Positions 35,294 to 46,920 of a stretch of DNA of 64,000 bases are shown here, one piece after another. Each line of letters starts with the position of its first letter. Position 1 is the first letter of the stretch. The stretch is from Miscanthus floridulus (lineage: Eukaryota; Streptophyta; Magnoliopsida; Poales; Poaceae). The position numbers and the translations under genes were made by a program. The DNA lies in NCBI RefSeq assembly GCF_019320115.1, contig NC_089588.1, positions 121,585,033-121,649,032 of the forward strand, read 5' to 3'. The notes below the pieces were generated by a model, which saw nothing but the letters and a program-made list of their open reading frames with translations, was not told the DNA's origin and did not search any database.

Positions 35294-35848
35294 AATACTT
35301 TTTTATGTATTATATGTATAAACACGCTAGCAGTGAACCATAATTTTAGTATCCCAAGAGTCATCTTGTAACATTCTCACCAGAGTATCTTCAAGAGTTC
35401 CCAAAACAATATCCCAATCCATGACTTTTGGCAAGACTGAAAAATGCATCTCCAACAACTCCCAATCCCACCTTTCAATCTTTTAGCACTTGAAAAAATC
35501 AACCTCGTCGTGAAAATAAATATGCACGCGTATCCATCACGCCAATCTAAGGTGGAAGGATGTGGAAAAGACTAAGAAGTAGGACATGGGCTCCTAATAC
35601 AAATGTACAAGAGAGAAAGGAAGTATAAAACCGGTTGGGGTGATTTAGAAACAGTTCGGGATTCCTGATGTAAAATTCCCTTCTATCTTTTAAGGAGTGA
35701 TTTTTTGGAAATTGTCGGTGAAATCTTTCTTTGGTGCTCCCAATACTTTTTGACCACTTAGAAAACTCAATGGTTTTGGGAAGAATATTTTTAGTACTCT
35801 TGGAGATGCTCTTACATATACGAAAATGTGCTCATGTAGTTGATATTA

Positions 35849-35980
35849 TAGTCCCTTTATTCCAAGTGATAAGTTGCTTTGACTTTTTTTATGAATTGAA
35901 TTTGCTATGTATCTAGACATAACGTCATACGTACCAAAAAAGATCAAAACGACTTATAATTTAAAACGGAAGGAGAACAA
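35849..35980. mobile_element. Stowaway-like MITE
   Basis: The left end GTCCCTTTATTCCAAGTGATAAG and the right end ACTTATAATTTAAAACGGAAGGAG are roughly inverted copies, in the CTCCCTCCG...CGGAGGGAG form of grass Stowaway elements, with TA at the left border. The right border is uncertain by a few bases. Confidence 0.5.
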
Positions 35981-37137
35981 AGTAAATGCCTAATGCCCTT
36001 ATCATTTGAGACTAACGTATCCATTAATTACGTACTTAGAAGTATCTAAGTTGCATGCTTGACTTGCTTCTTGAAGTTTTGGATTGGTTGCTTTAACCTT
36101 TCTAAGTATAAAATGTATTTTCTCTACCATTTATATGATTTCGATTCTCTAATAAGTGGTGGTTTAATTAGAGTCCGCCTTTTATAAAAACACTAGAAGA
36201 AGAAAAAATTAGAGTGGGCCAGATGAGATTTCAAGTGGCGGGCGACGCCCCTGCCTCTGGTTAAATGTCGTTGTCAATCTAGATTTCCAAAGGTGGTTAT
36301 AATAATCGTCTCTAAAATAGATTCAATAAATGAACAAAAGAACACAAACCCGTCGGTGATCCCATTGCTAAGCCGGCTCCAAATTTTTTAGATCGATGAG
36401 GGGCTTACCTCGGTGGTGTGGACGTCTTCAGCCCACTGCCGTGTCCAGCAAGATCTGCGAGAGAGACTACTCCGGTTGACCGCACCGAGAAGGTTAATTT
36501 GTACCAGCAAATTGAAGAATACAAGCAAGAACTCTTAATAACACAATCTGAAGAAAGAATAGCTAATGTGTGATTAAGTACTCGAAGTTGGGTCTCACAA
36601 ACCAGGATGAGCTACCACCTTTTAATGACATATTAATCTAAAGCAAAACATAAACACTAACATCGACGACGGTCAGTGAATATAAGGTCTTTGGGGCGTG
36701 CATACCCCATAGACACACCCCCTAGGGGGCTCAAAGACAATACACGACCCGCTACACCAAAGATGATGAATATGACGATGCGTGTGGTTGCCTCATCCAA
36801 CCATGCATCGCATGGTGTCCGTTTGTTGGAACTTGGAACTCAACAGCAGTCGTAGGCACGCCGAATAAAAGATTTTGATGTCCTTATCATCAAAGGCTTA
36901 ATCAGTGTGAACTGTGAACCAAGCAAAGCCTTACATTAACCTTAGAGAATGGTAAGTCAATAAAATATAAATTATCTCATCGTATGAATCGATCATAGGC
37001 ATGGTAACCATCGCTACGCCTCCCCTTAAGTATCAGTAGGAGTGAACAATTGCTGTGACACAATTATAGCACCATAACACTAGCATTAGTCATACCAATA
37101 AATCCATCTCCATGTCGTACGTGGCCATGTTGACGCC
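35981..37137. other. Intergenic, no supported gene
   Basis: AT-rich to 36200, then mixed sequence with no long frame. 36230-36330 (ending GTCTCTAAAATAG) resembles a CACTA subterminal fragment but has no defined end. Confidence 0.45.
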
Positions 37138-37606
37138 TTGACGGTCGACGACAGGGAGATCCTGGCCGTCGTTGCCGTCGGCTACAGCATCACTGTAATC
37201 GTCGGCTTCCCGGCCATGGTTACAGCATCACCGTCGGCTACAGCATCACTGTCATCGTCGGCAGGAGGCCGCCAGCGGTTGCCGTGCACCGCCAAGGAGC
37301 AACGGCGTCGGCGAGGATAGGCCGCCGCCGACGGCAACAGAGGCAGCGGCAGTGGGCATGGAGGAGGTGGAGATGGGCCGGGCAGCTGTGCAGGCGAGGC
37401 CGCTGCTCTGCAGGTATCTGAAGGCCGACGAGTGGCAGGACGCCACGTGCGCGGTGTGCCTGGCAGAGCTTGCCGACGGTGACGACCTCAGGGTGCTGCC
37501 GTCATGCATGCACTACTTTCACGCCGCGTGCGTAGGCGACTGGATCCGCGTCCACGCCACCTGCCCCTTCTGCCGTGGTCCTGTCGCCGCCGCGCCCCTG
37601 GCGTGA
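37138..37606 (+). pseudogene. RING-H2 gene copy C
   Basis: The frame ending at 37606 contains a complete ATL-style RING-H2: CAVC, 15 residues ending in LPS, C-x1-H-x2-H-x2-C (CMHYFHAAC), ten residues, CPFC, then a short Ala/Pro tail. The first ATG in that frame is 37358, giving an 82-residue protein without a membrane segment. A hydrophobic segment ([17 protein letters not shown]) lies upstream at about 37160-37210 in a different frame. The RING frame also continues upstream of 37358 with PPRSN and EDRPPP, matching the other copies, so the halves have been separated by indels. A 56-bp tandem duplication (37175 and 37231) lies between them. The short soluble RING protein could still be made; I treat the locus as a damaged gene. 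Confidence 0.68.
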
Positions 37607-37740
37607 TGGACACGTACAGCTTACTGGTAACAACTAGCTTAAAGTAACTCCAAGAGGAGACCGAAATAATTTTGTACAGATAAATGGCTATTATTTGACA
37701 AAAAGATGTCTCCAACATGCTCTCCGAATGCATTTCCATT

Positions 37741-38305
37741 TTTCTTTTTCTTTTTATTGAGAAAGTGCTTAATTAGCACGTGTTTCATTAAGAAGAAATT
37801 AAGGAGTTTACAAAGCGACTAACGCAATGGCCCTGTTCGGCTTACTCCATATTCGGCTTGTTCGACTTCTTTTTTCAGCCGAAATAGTGTTTTTCTCTCA
37901 CAATAATTCAGCCAGAACAGTGTTTTCAGTCAATTTCAGCCAAGTTTTAGACCAGCGAACGGGGCCAATATGGCGAGGTGCCAAGGCGTTAGACGAAGGT
38001 TGGTATACACAGAGCGATTATACAGGAACAATTTTGCTAAGCACCCTGCGCCATGGACACCGACATAGCTCCAAAACCCGCCCCCAACCAGGCGATCGAT
38101 GGCTTCCTCGACAATCCGTTGAAATAGCAAAGACGCTGACAGTGACTTGGCTTGGAAAGTCCGACAGTTTTGCTCCTTCCACAGCTCCCAAGAGACCAAA
38201 AGGACGATGGACGAGTCGAAACCTCGTTGGAAGTGACGCGCACCTTCTGACGAGCCTGATGCCACCAATCACTAAGCACGGCATCTGAATTAATTAAGAC
38301 GTCTC
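37741..38305 (-). mobile_element. LINE 3' end with C-terminal ORF fragment
   Basis: On the minus strand a frame at about 38268-37967 reads VSWELWKEQNCRTF, the C-terminal landmark that follows the zinc-binding module in plant LINE reverse transcriptases. It is followed by a 3' tail ending ...TTAATTAAGCACTTTCTCAATAAAAAG. A related 3' tail lies at 39697-40190. A small MITE is inserted in it at 37829-37966. Confidence 0.6.
37829..37966. mobile_element. MITE inserted in the LINE tail
   Basis: It starts GGCCCTGTTCGGCTT and ends AGCGAACGGGGCC, inverted ends of about 13 bp, 138 bp long. The insertion is supported by comparison with the related LINE tail at 39697-40190, which runs across the same point (CTAAC...GCGAGGTGCC) without it. 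A hAT-like origin is likely but the target duplication is not clear. Confidence 0.65.
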
Positions 38306-39339
38306 CGAATGCTCTCCATGCAAAAGATGTCTCCAACATTTTGTAAAGATAAATGTGGCTATTATTTGACGAAATTATTGCATATTGACCGTCCGAGGAA
38401 GAACCATGGTACGGTATTGTTCATCAGTCCAAATGAAATTTCAAACTCTCCATGTCTAAGTATCGTTGGAGACGGTTTCTCTACTTCCCGACGTTTAGGA
38501 TAACCGGCTGTGCTAATAGCTCCATGGATGACCCATTTACCAAAAGGAAAAACAAACACACAACCCATCTATTAGTATTGTAGCCCTAATTAATACGCTA
38601 AATCTGTAGCTCACTCGGGTGATCCTAGCGCTTGTCTCCATCCTGCTGCTGTCAACAGTGGAGATGTAGCGAGCGGTCGCGGGGCCCAAGGTGGCAGGCG
38701 GAGCCTTCCTACCGCTGTTGCATGCCCACATGCGGAGATCGAGATCGAGATCGTCTACACCACTTCTTTTTTTTGGCAGTGGGGGGCGCACGTTGAATGG
38801 GAGAGGGCAGCCTGGGAGAGCCCACACACCACACCGCTCTCCACTTTGACAATTGGTGTATGTATATTCAATCCTTTAGTAAGAGCAAGTTATATTTCTT
38901 TGAACCATATTTTAGTACTTCAGTTTACATGTAAATTCTATATACAATTGGTGTAAAATGATTATTCATAAATGAGATATGATCAGAATGACTCGAACAT
39001 TATCTAATGTTTTTTTCTTTTTATTTTCTGTATGTTTTATTTGGTTCTCTTTTGAAATTTTTTAGTTTGTCTTCCATAGAAATAATCTGGCTGTTTTTTT
39101 GTTTCTTTAATATTTTTTTGATTCGCTAGATCTGGATGCCAAGTGTTAGATGATTAAAAAACACTTGATTTTTGTTTCTCGTGGAATGGAGCATTGTAGG
39201 TGCTACAACCGCCCGGGTGACACGTCCGCCTAAATCACCAGAACGGTGAGTAGACAGACCCAATTAATAATCAAGCTGCGCAGCCTGCCGGCGGCTCGGC
39301 TCGGCTCGGCTCGTTCCCCATCAATCCATCCATATATAG
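38306..39339. other. Intergenic, no supported gene
   Basis: 38344-38375 repeats part of the sequence at 37672-37702 (AGATAAATGxGGCTATTATTTGAC) and both lie next to AAGATGTCTCCAACAT, a small duplicated repeat on either side of the LINE tail. 38560-38830 has a short hydrophobic frame (VILALVSILLLST) that I cannot assign. 38831-39200 is T-rich. Confidence 0.4.
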
Positions 39340-39690
39340 ATGGTTGGCAGCTCTCATGACAGCGACGGCGTCCGCGAGGTCCTCCTCATCGTCATCTTCG
39401 GCATCGTCGTCTATCACCTCCGTCTGCACGTGGCGGGAGCCCAGCGGTCACGCCGGCGGCGGTGGTGGGAGTGGGACGGCCGCTTGTGTGCACGTACCTG
39501 AGAGCCGACGGGTGGTGGGACGACGCCACGTGCGGGGTGTGCCTCGATGACCTGGCCGACGGCGACGCTCTCACACGCTGCTGCAGCCGTGCACGCACTG
39601 CTTCCACGCCGCCTGCGGCAGCCGGTGGATCCGCCTCCGCGCCACCTGCCCGCTCTGCCACGCTTCAGTCGCCGACGACGGTACGGTGTT
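39340..39690 (+). pseudogene. RING-H2 gene copy D, two frameshifts
   Basis: An ATG at 39340 opens a frame with a clear membrane segment (VREVLLIVIFGIVVYHL) that stops after about 50 codons. The first half of the RING (DATCGVCLDDLADGDAL) is in a second frame from about 39520. The second half (CTHCFHAAC, then CPLC) is in a third frame from about 39581. All eight zinc-ligand positions can still be seen, but in two frames, so no functional RING can be translated. The layout (membrane segment, short linker, RING) is that of an ATL protein. Confidence 0.75.
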
Positions 39691-39696
39691 GCCGCA

Positions 39697-40190
39697 TGTT
39701 TTTTTTTCTTTTTTTCAGAACATGCATAGCACGTGTTCCATTAATAAGAAGTTAAAAGTTTTACATATCTAACATTACATCACAGCGAGGTGCCATGAGC
39801 GATGAGGTTGAACACTAACATAAGACACCGCCAGGCAGTGGAGCGCACTCTGTTGTAACTAACTAAGAAACTAATATGCGACCGAAGAGCTTGCGACGTT
39901 GAGCGAACCTTTGCTCAAGGCGCCCGCATCGTCGCCCGCCTCCCGCGAGCACCAGCCATCGGGAAGAGCTCCTGCATTGCCGCACGCTTGGACGACGACA
40001 GCGGCTCTTGGAACGTCTCGTGGAACCAAGTGGCGATGGTCGTGTCAGGCGTCGCCGGCGCTGACCATGTGGCGCTCGCCGATGGCTACCATTTGCCAAG
40101 CAAGACCCACTTGACCTGCTTCTCCGGGTTCGGATCATGGTAGGCGGACTTGACAGCAAGTCTATCGTTGCCGCATGAGTCATCGTCTGA
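39697..40190 (-). mobile_element. LINE 3' tail, second copy
   Basis: The sequence TAGCACGTGTTxCATTAAxAAGAAxTTAA near its plus-strand start matches the LINE tail at 37741-38305, and GCGAGGTGCC follows in both. The coding part is too decayed to read. Confidence 0.5.
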
Positions 40191-40344
40191 CGACGTCCAC
40201 GCGTGGTTAGTGGTTACTCATGGAGCATCACAGTTATGAGCATGCATCATCTTATCCCGAGCCAAACTCTAGAAATGCATCATCACAGTTATTTGTGCAA
40301 AATATCACTTCTTTTATCGTGGCTTGCTTTCAAGAATGATTTAA

Positions 40345-40442
40345 ATTTAACTATGTTTGTAAAAAAAATTGAGTAAGACGAGTGGTTAAACTTAAGGTAA
40401 AAAAAGTCAAACGTCTTATAATTTGGGATAGAGGAAGTATTA
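40345..40442. mobile_element. Partial Stowaway-like MITE
   Basis: Ends in ACGTCTTATAATTTGGGATAGAGGAAGTA, the typical right arm of Stowaway elements. The left arm is not recognisable. Confidence 0.35.
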
Positions 40443-40589
40443 TATTAAAAAGAAAAAAGAGGAAGAGCCCTTACCGTTACAGGCACACACATCAAAAGGT
40501 AGGAGACACCTTTATCCCCGGCCGAACTCTAGAAATGCAGCTGCTCACTAGCGAGCTACAAAGCTCTATTCAGGTTTAGAGGCACTACA

Positions 40590-41484
40590 TCAAAAACACA
40601 GTTGTTGTGATGTTTTCGAATGGTCCAAGCACCAAGGATGACAAAAGAGTTGATGTCCTACTTAGTCTTATCATTGATCCCTCCTAAAATTTTCTCCCAC
40701 AAGGCCACAAGTCATCGAAGGACGCTTATGCTGGCTGTGGAGCAAGGGACTGCATACCAAATTTTTGCAGCAGTCTAAAAAAATTCTCTAGCCAAAATAC
40801 AGGACAGTAGAAGATGGCTGATGGTTTCTTCCTCTTGACCACAATGAGGCCATGTTTCTTGGTGAGGTAGTCCTCTTTTTTTTCTTTTTAACTTATGCAG
40901 TCCTCTTTTAGCAAGGCGATCAGCTGTTCAGCACCTATCTTGTGCTATCAGCCCCATAAAAAAAATTGCATTTACCTGAAGCCCAAGATTTCCATGTTCT
41001 TTGCCAAAGGCCGAAAAAGGACAGTGCCCTGAAGGAGGCCCCTATAAGCTGAATGCACGGAATAAACACCATTCGAGGAGAATCTCCAACTATGGGAATC
41101 CTCGACTCCAGGCTGTAAGTGTACTCTGAGTGTATTCCAAAGGTCAAGAAGCTCAGAAATGACTCCCACAGTGGTAGCCGCAAACATTATCGGTGAGGAC
41201 TTAAAAAATTGTCCTCCTGTTAGCTCTCCTATTAGAGACCAAGGCAAAAACTTGGGGTGCAATATCAGTGACCCTTTGTCCATATGTCCCCCACAATCTC
41301 TCTTTGGCTTACAAAACCCATGTTTTGTGATACTATAGTTTCTGGAAACTACGTCATCCAAACTATGTCTCCTCTGTGTTGCCAAAGCGTAGATTAGGGT
41401 CAGTGGAAAGTAGTTGCTACTTAGCCGCTTCCCCATTATCTGCACGTCCCAATAAGGCTTCCAGAACACCATTGCACATGACAT
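40590..41484 (-). pseudogene. LINE reverse-transcriptase C-terminal fragment
   Basis: A minus-strand frame at 41484-40972 contains the linker DSHSWRFSSNGVYSVHSAYR, and downstream to about 40700 a broken frame gives CGQEEETISHLLLSC, the zinc-binding module that closes plant LINE ORF2. In-frame stops occur downstream of 40972. The endonuclease and the catalytic YADD part are not present. Confidence 0.7.
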
Positions 41485-41823
41485 CAGAATGTAAGCTTTG
41501 GCAATGAATTTGGAAAATTCAATCCAAATTCATCGCTCCCCATGTAAGTCGAGCACAGCATTGTCATTAGTCAGTATACTATCTGTAGAGCCAACCTTTC
41601 ACAACAGCATCTGAATCACGACCAAAATGCACTCGATGGCATTGGAACTTTGGAAGAGAACGCACAGCCTAGTTCATGGTGCTAGATATATTATATGTAC
41701 AATGGACAATGCCAAACACTCTGCAACTCAGATACGACAAAGAATTTGCAATAGTATGGCTATATGTTTATGGTACAAAACTACAAACAAAGCGTGTGGA
41801 TATGTTTTGTTAGGCTCCAGTGA

Positions 41824-43920
41824 TCACATCTTCCTGAGGTTATCGAGCCGTGCCTGCAGGTCGTCATCTATGCCACCATCTGGCCCACCTGCGGCTTCAG
41901 CTTGAGCAGCAACTTTCCCAGCTGTGACGGGCTTAGCAACAGCAGTCGCAGGAGCCTTGACAAGCTGGGTATAGAGAAGAATCAACATTGCATATCAGTA
42001 TCATCCATCTACAAGGCAGCGTATTCTACATCAGGATCAACAGAAGAATGCGTCGATGTTTTTACCTCTGAGTTGACATCAATGCCAATTTCGTCAAGGA
42101 CTTGGTTGACTAGCTCCTCTGTTTCTTCCTCCTCCTCGTCACCGTCCAAGGCATCATCAATGGCATCGTTCATCACTTCACTAACCATCTCCATCTTCTC
42201 ATTTTGCATCTCAAACTCCCGCATTATCTTCTGCAGGGCAGGCAAATTCATCTGTCTGTTCATTTGCCCCATGGCTTTTGTCACACCCTTCATGGCTTCA
42301 CCCATTGCTTGTGTTGATTTCAGAGTCTTAAAAATTGGGCACCAGTCAATACAAGATTTTTAGAGAGGGCTCTCATGATTAAAGGAACATCAAAAAATTT
42401 TACAGTACAGTGAACCTTGCTAGGAAAGATTGAGTCAACTAAGTTTGTAATCATCAATCTCATCACAATTTGCACAAAGTTATCTGACTAAGTGTCCAAA
42501 ATAAATATAATTCTTAAAGGTGTATAGTTACCTGAATACGAAGAGATACGCCTTGAAGCTGAGACTTGAGGGCATAAAATTTCGTAATCTGGTGTCTTGT
42601 GCGGATAAGGTCCTTTGCCATAATTTTTACAGCTCCCTGTGAACAATTTACAACATATCAAAATATTTTACATGACCATGTAAAGCAGTTCCAGCCAAAA
42701 AAACAGCATGTTCTTTTCAACATGTAAAGCAAAATAAATAATACATGTCCAAGTCCAAACCTGAACTAAGAGCAATTGCAGCCAGAAAACAGAGCATACC
42801 TTACATCCATTGAACAAAAAAACACACACAAGTTTGAACAAACCAAATCAGCCAGCTTATCCTATGAGGTATAACCAACTGCCTTTACACTGAACTAGAC
42901 AGTTTGAGCATGATTGAATTCGTGCCTAAAATCGCACATTAAGACAAATAATAACCCCCCAACACACTAAGCGTCAGATACAATACAGTGCCATATTTCC
43001 CCAAATTTCCATAAATTGGTCAGAGCAATACTAAAATCATTAATTAAGGCAGAAATACAAGATAAAACCCTGGCAATAAGCTACCCAGGGAAGAATGATA
43101 TCCATATGACCTTAGTTGCTGCAGTATTAAGATATGACAGGGCAACTTAAAGCTTCCAAGCTAGAGCTAAACCGTAGTTAACAAATGCAGGGTGCTAAAT
43201 TAACTACCATCCTCAACGAAAATGGCATCAAATCGGATCGACAAGAGAGGAAATGCTTCAACATTATTTCGCACGTACCATCTGTCCCTGCTTGGCCACC
43301 TTCTTGATCTCATTGATGAGCTTCTTCTCCTGGGCCTGCAGGCCCTGCCTCTCCCTCTCAATCTCTCTGATGGACTTATCCAGCATTCGCTTGTTCTCCC
43401 GCAGCAACTCTGTCGCCAACCAACCGAGGAAATGTAAACGGATATCCTGAGGATCAAATTAAACCAACTGCAGGACATGCCCAATGTGAATGGGCAACAG
43501 CAGCAATACAACAGGTCCATTGGGGGAGCAAAGCAGTAATTGTTTCCAAACTAGAGCAGAGTAATGTTACTGCCTAAAATTCGAAAATCTTGGGGTTTTC
43601 CTAGGAGTGTGGATAAAACGGAGAAAACTACAGTAATATGATTGCGACGTTTCCGGGAATAACATGGGTGGAAGAAACCCCAGCGAGATCAGCAGCAGTG
43701 TATGTGATTTCTCGATCGGGGAAACCGAGAAAGGCGAGGAATTTCTCCATCGGGGACCAAGAGCGACCACAAAGACGCCCAATTTCTCCCGGGGCTGCCC
43801 ATCGGGAAGAGGGGAGGATCGGGGAGTGACTGGAATCGAACGAACCGCAAGCTAGAACAAGGAGAAGAGGCGGGGAGGGGTACCGGCTGGGGTCTTCTTC
43901 TTGCCGAAGATGAAGCTCAT
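41824..43920 (-). CDS. VPS2: VPS2 (CHMP2-type) ESCRT-III subunit, five coding exons
   Basis: Coding exons on the minus strand are 43920-43884, 43409-43279, 42636-42532, 42326-42066 and 41964-41824, all with GT donors and AG acceptors. They sum to 675 nt, giving 224 residues, the usual length for plant VPS2.1. The protein starts MSFIFGKKKTPA, then a basic helical N-terminus (ENKRMLDKSIREIERERQ), the SNF7-family core (GEAMKGVTKAMGQMNRQMN), an acidic stretch (DGDEEEEETEELVNQVLDE) and the C-terminal MIT-interacting motif (DDDLQARLDNLRKM). VPS2 caps SNF7 filaments on endosomes and recruits the VPS4 ATPase for multivesicular-body sorting and membrane scission. All features look intact. The GC-rich region to about 44230 is the likely promoter and leader. 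Confidence 0.95.
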
Positions 43921-44250
43921 GGCGGCGGGCGGGCGGGGGAGCAAGACGACGACAAGTTTCCTTGGATCCGGGCGGCGGCTGCGATTCGGGGCCGGCGAGC
44001 CGCTGAAGAATCCTTCCTTCCTCCTCTGCGCTGCGCGTGGGATTGGGGATTTGAGGGGGTCTCTTTCTGGGGATGGATGGGGGTTTGATTCGATGCGAAG
44101 GAAGGAAAGAAAAAAAGCTTTCGCTGCTGTTGCGTTCGTTTTGCCGTAAACGCGGTTTGGCCAGCGGCAGCGGCGACGCGTTGTTCCGGTTGTGGGGATG
44201 GCGACCGGATGTTCATCTGTCTTGGTCAACGCAGATTTTCCCACCAATAT
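43921..44250 (-). promoter_or_regulatory. GC-rich 5' leader and promoter region of VPS2
   Basis: This GC-rich stretch directly precedes the VPS2 start codon on the minus strand, contrasts sharply with AT-rich sequence beyond 44250, and holds no conserved ORF. No TATA box is evident, as is common for housekeeping genes. Confidence 0.4.
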
Positions 44251-44619
44251 CCAAATTTTAAGTCGTTTTAATTTTTTTTATATATCTATTTTATTATACA
44301 TCTAGATTTAGAAGGAAGTAAATCATATCATCTACTAGTCTACTTTTTAAATTTAGGGGTTTACTTCTAGTTTAACGGCCATAATTTCTAGATTCAATTT
44401 CAGCAATAGTCCTCTTTTCTCTCCTTCTTTATGTATTCCACCTGTTTAATCCAGCATAAATTCAAATAATAATATTAAGAGTTCATACAAATGACAAACA
44501 TTTAAATATACGGATCAAAATTATTTGAAAAAAATCTAAATTGACTACCCAATAAACTATACTTTGAAACAACCAAATCAATCCTAGATCAACTATGAAT
44601 CATAAATCCATTGTAAAAA

Positions 44620-44766
44620 TACTTCATCTTTTCTAAATTATACGACGTTTAGTTTTTAAAGATATATTGCTTTTAATATATATCTAAACATAGTGCATAT
44701 CTAGATGTATAGCAAAAACTATATATTAAAAAAACAAAATATCTTATAATTTGGAGAAGATAGTAT
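44620..44766. mobile_element. Stowaway-like MITE
   Basis: The left end TACTTCATCTTTTCTAAATTATA and the complement of the right end, TACTATCTTCTCCAAATTATA, form about 30-bp inverted arms around an AT-rich centre. Its length of 147 bp and terminal TA fit Stowaway. Confidence 0.7.
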
Positions 44767-45036
44767 AAGTTAACCATCACATGTATGTTCACAAACTAGC
44801 GATGGGACAGAGGATTTGCTCGAGTGAATATAACCTTTTGTGGCCAAACAGTAATATTTACATAATCCAGTTAGTATTTAAAAAGATAATTTAAACTCGG
44901 CGATCATTCGAAGAAACATTTAGCCAGTGCATTTTTTTATTTTTGAGAGAAAAAAGACAGAGGGACGAGTGGAATTGGCAGGAAGCTGGGTTGAGCAATG
45001 TTACCGACGTTGTGGTAAACGGGCCAGCTTACCTAA

Positions 45037-45171
45037 GGCCTAGTTTACGTGCGCATATATTCATCTCAATCTACATATGTTTAAGTAGATTAGAATAAAA
45101 TTAAAATAAATTTTATTTCATTCTACTTTAATATATATAGATTAAAATAAATACACACGTACAAACAAGCC
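45037..45171. mobile_element. MITE with GGC...GCC ends
   Basis: It begins GGCCTAGTTTACGTGCG and ends CACGTACAAACAAGCC, imperfect inverted ends around an AT-rich self-complementary centre, 135 bp. A hAT-type origin is likely but unproven. Confidence 0.55.
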
Positions 45172-45576
45172 GAGTGGTTTTGTAGTGGGCCGGGAAGCCA
45201 ACAACTTCAAAGCTAGCCAGCCAGCCCACATGCTGGCAGTCAAGAGTCAACTACTACGTGAACACGTACTGGCTGTGTGTACTGATCTTCACGATGTCGA
45301 AAGAAAAATAGAAGAAAACTGAAAAGGTTGTGCGGCATGTTTTTTGTTTTTGGTGTACAGTACAGTACTACGATATCCAGAGCCGCCATGCTTGTCATAA
45401 TGAACAAGAGTAGGGAAACTGCTTAAATGAAGTTGTACAAATGATGGAGGTGCTTTCTGTGAGAGGCGTTTCTCTGAAAAAGTTGTACAAATAAAGGAAA
45501 ATCACAGCTAGGACAAACTGGTTAAACAGGAATTGTGTTTAGATGCACCGTAAAAAGAACGATAACGCTTGTATTA

Positions 45577-46829
45577 GGGCGTCCGCCTGCATCCGGACAC
45601 GGCATTACTCACTCCGCTGACCCTTGTGGTCATCCACTCGACCACTCATAGCACTCCCCAATCCCACCCCGTGCAACTAAAAAAAATATTGCTCGGTCCA
45701 ATCCGCTGGCCGCCGCGGTCTCCCTGCCCGCGCCGCGTGCCCCCGGCCGCTCACCCCGCCATCCCTCACGCACGCACCCATCCTGCGCAGCACAGCGCCT
45801 CCCCGCGCGCACTCCACCTTCGTGCGGCCATCAAGCCAGCATCTACTCTGTCTCCGTGCGGCCATCCACTCCGTCTTCGGCCGGCCATCCACTCAGCCCG
45901 TATGCCCCACTCCGTCTCTGCGCGGCCATCCGTCGCGGCCATCCACTGCCGCGCGCCCAATCGAAGTCAACCATCATGGCCACAGCGTGCACCGCCACCA
46001 CCACAGCGACGCCACCGGGAGAAGGTCATTGTCGGTCGGGACATCGTCTCCCACGGTCGGCTGAAGACACCACGACAGGGAGGACCCGTATGTAGCAAAT
46101 GCATGATTCAAGTGTTTCATACATTTCAGAAGTATGTTCCAATTGTTTCACCTTGATGTTGCAAAAGTACAACGGGGGATGTTGCATATGTTGTAAGTGT
46201 TTCAAAGGCATGTTGCAATCATTTGTTCAAAATGTTCCACCTGTTTCTAGACATATGTTGCAATCGTTTTGATCTGGATTTTATCCGAGCAGTTTATTAC
46301 ACATGTTGCAAGTGTTTCAGAGGCATGTTGCAAGCATTTGTTCAAAATATTTCACCTATTTTCTAGACGTATGTTTGCAATATTTTTGATCTGGATGTTT
46401 CATATGCTTCACACAAATGTTGCAATAATATGTTCTAAATGTTTCAACTGTGTTTAGTCTTATGTTACAGCAAGTTATTTCTGTTTTATTGTTTGGATGG
46501 GGCAAGTCGGGGGCCGGCGGACGGGGTGTGTGGCTCACCGTGGGGCTAGTGAACGAGTGCGATGGGGGCCGACAAATAGGGGTGCTGCGGTCAGGGGGGG
46601 CACTGGGGCGTGCGCTCGCGCACGTGGTGCGTTGCGAAGGCGGACGCGGCACACTATGGGCGAGCTGGGTGTGTGTGGCGCGCCAAAGGGCTAGTGGACT
46701 GGGGCGCTGGGGCCCGGGGCGAATGGGGGTGCTCGTTCGAGGGGGCACGCTAGGTGCGTGCTCGTCCGCGTGGGGAGGGGGGCAAAGACGAACGCGGCTA
46801 GGGTGAGTGGGCGTCCGTCCAGGCGCTAG
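45577..46829. repeat. Interspersed repeat with TGTTGCAA-rich core, copy 2
   Basis: Same layout as 34226-35293: a GC-rich arm (45690-46080), a core of ATGTTGCAA and GTGTTTCA motifs (46090-46480), a GC-rich arm, and a GCGTCCGTCCAGGCGCTA end. The left end GGGCGTCCGCCTGCATCCGGAC resembles the complement of the right end, which suggests terminal inverted repeats. Confidence 0.5.
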
Positions 46830-46920
46830 ACATACCGTAAAAAGAAACTGCTAAAAAGTGTACGTCGTTTGACATATATTTTCATGTTATTTTTATCATA
46901 AGCATCTTCTTAATTATACA

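Larger units (their letters stand above)
44251..45576. other. AT-rich intergenic DNA with two MITEs
   Basis: No gene is seen. Two MITEs lie at 44620-44766 and 45037-45171; the rest is unremarkable. Confidence 0.55.

Noticed and set aside
38560..38830. Possible further RING-H2 membrane segment (VILALVSILLLST)
   Set aside because: Hydrophobic frame is under 20 codons with stops on both sides and no RING ligands follow.
43852..44247. 131-codon minus-strand ORF reading through the VPS2 start
   Set aside because: It extends VPS2 exon 1 upstream through the leader and ends in intron 1; the ATG at 43920 followed by FGKKKTPA is the family start.
45626..46156. 176-codon Pro/Arg-rich ORF
   Set aside because: Lies in the GC-rich arm of an interspersed repeat, open in several frames, no domain.
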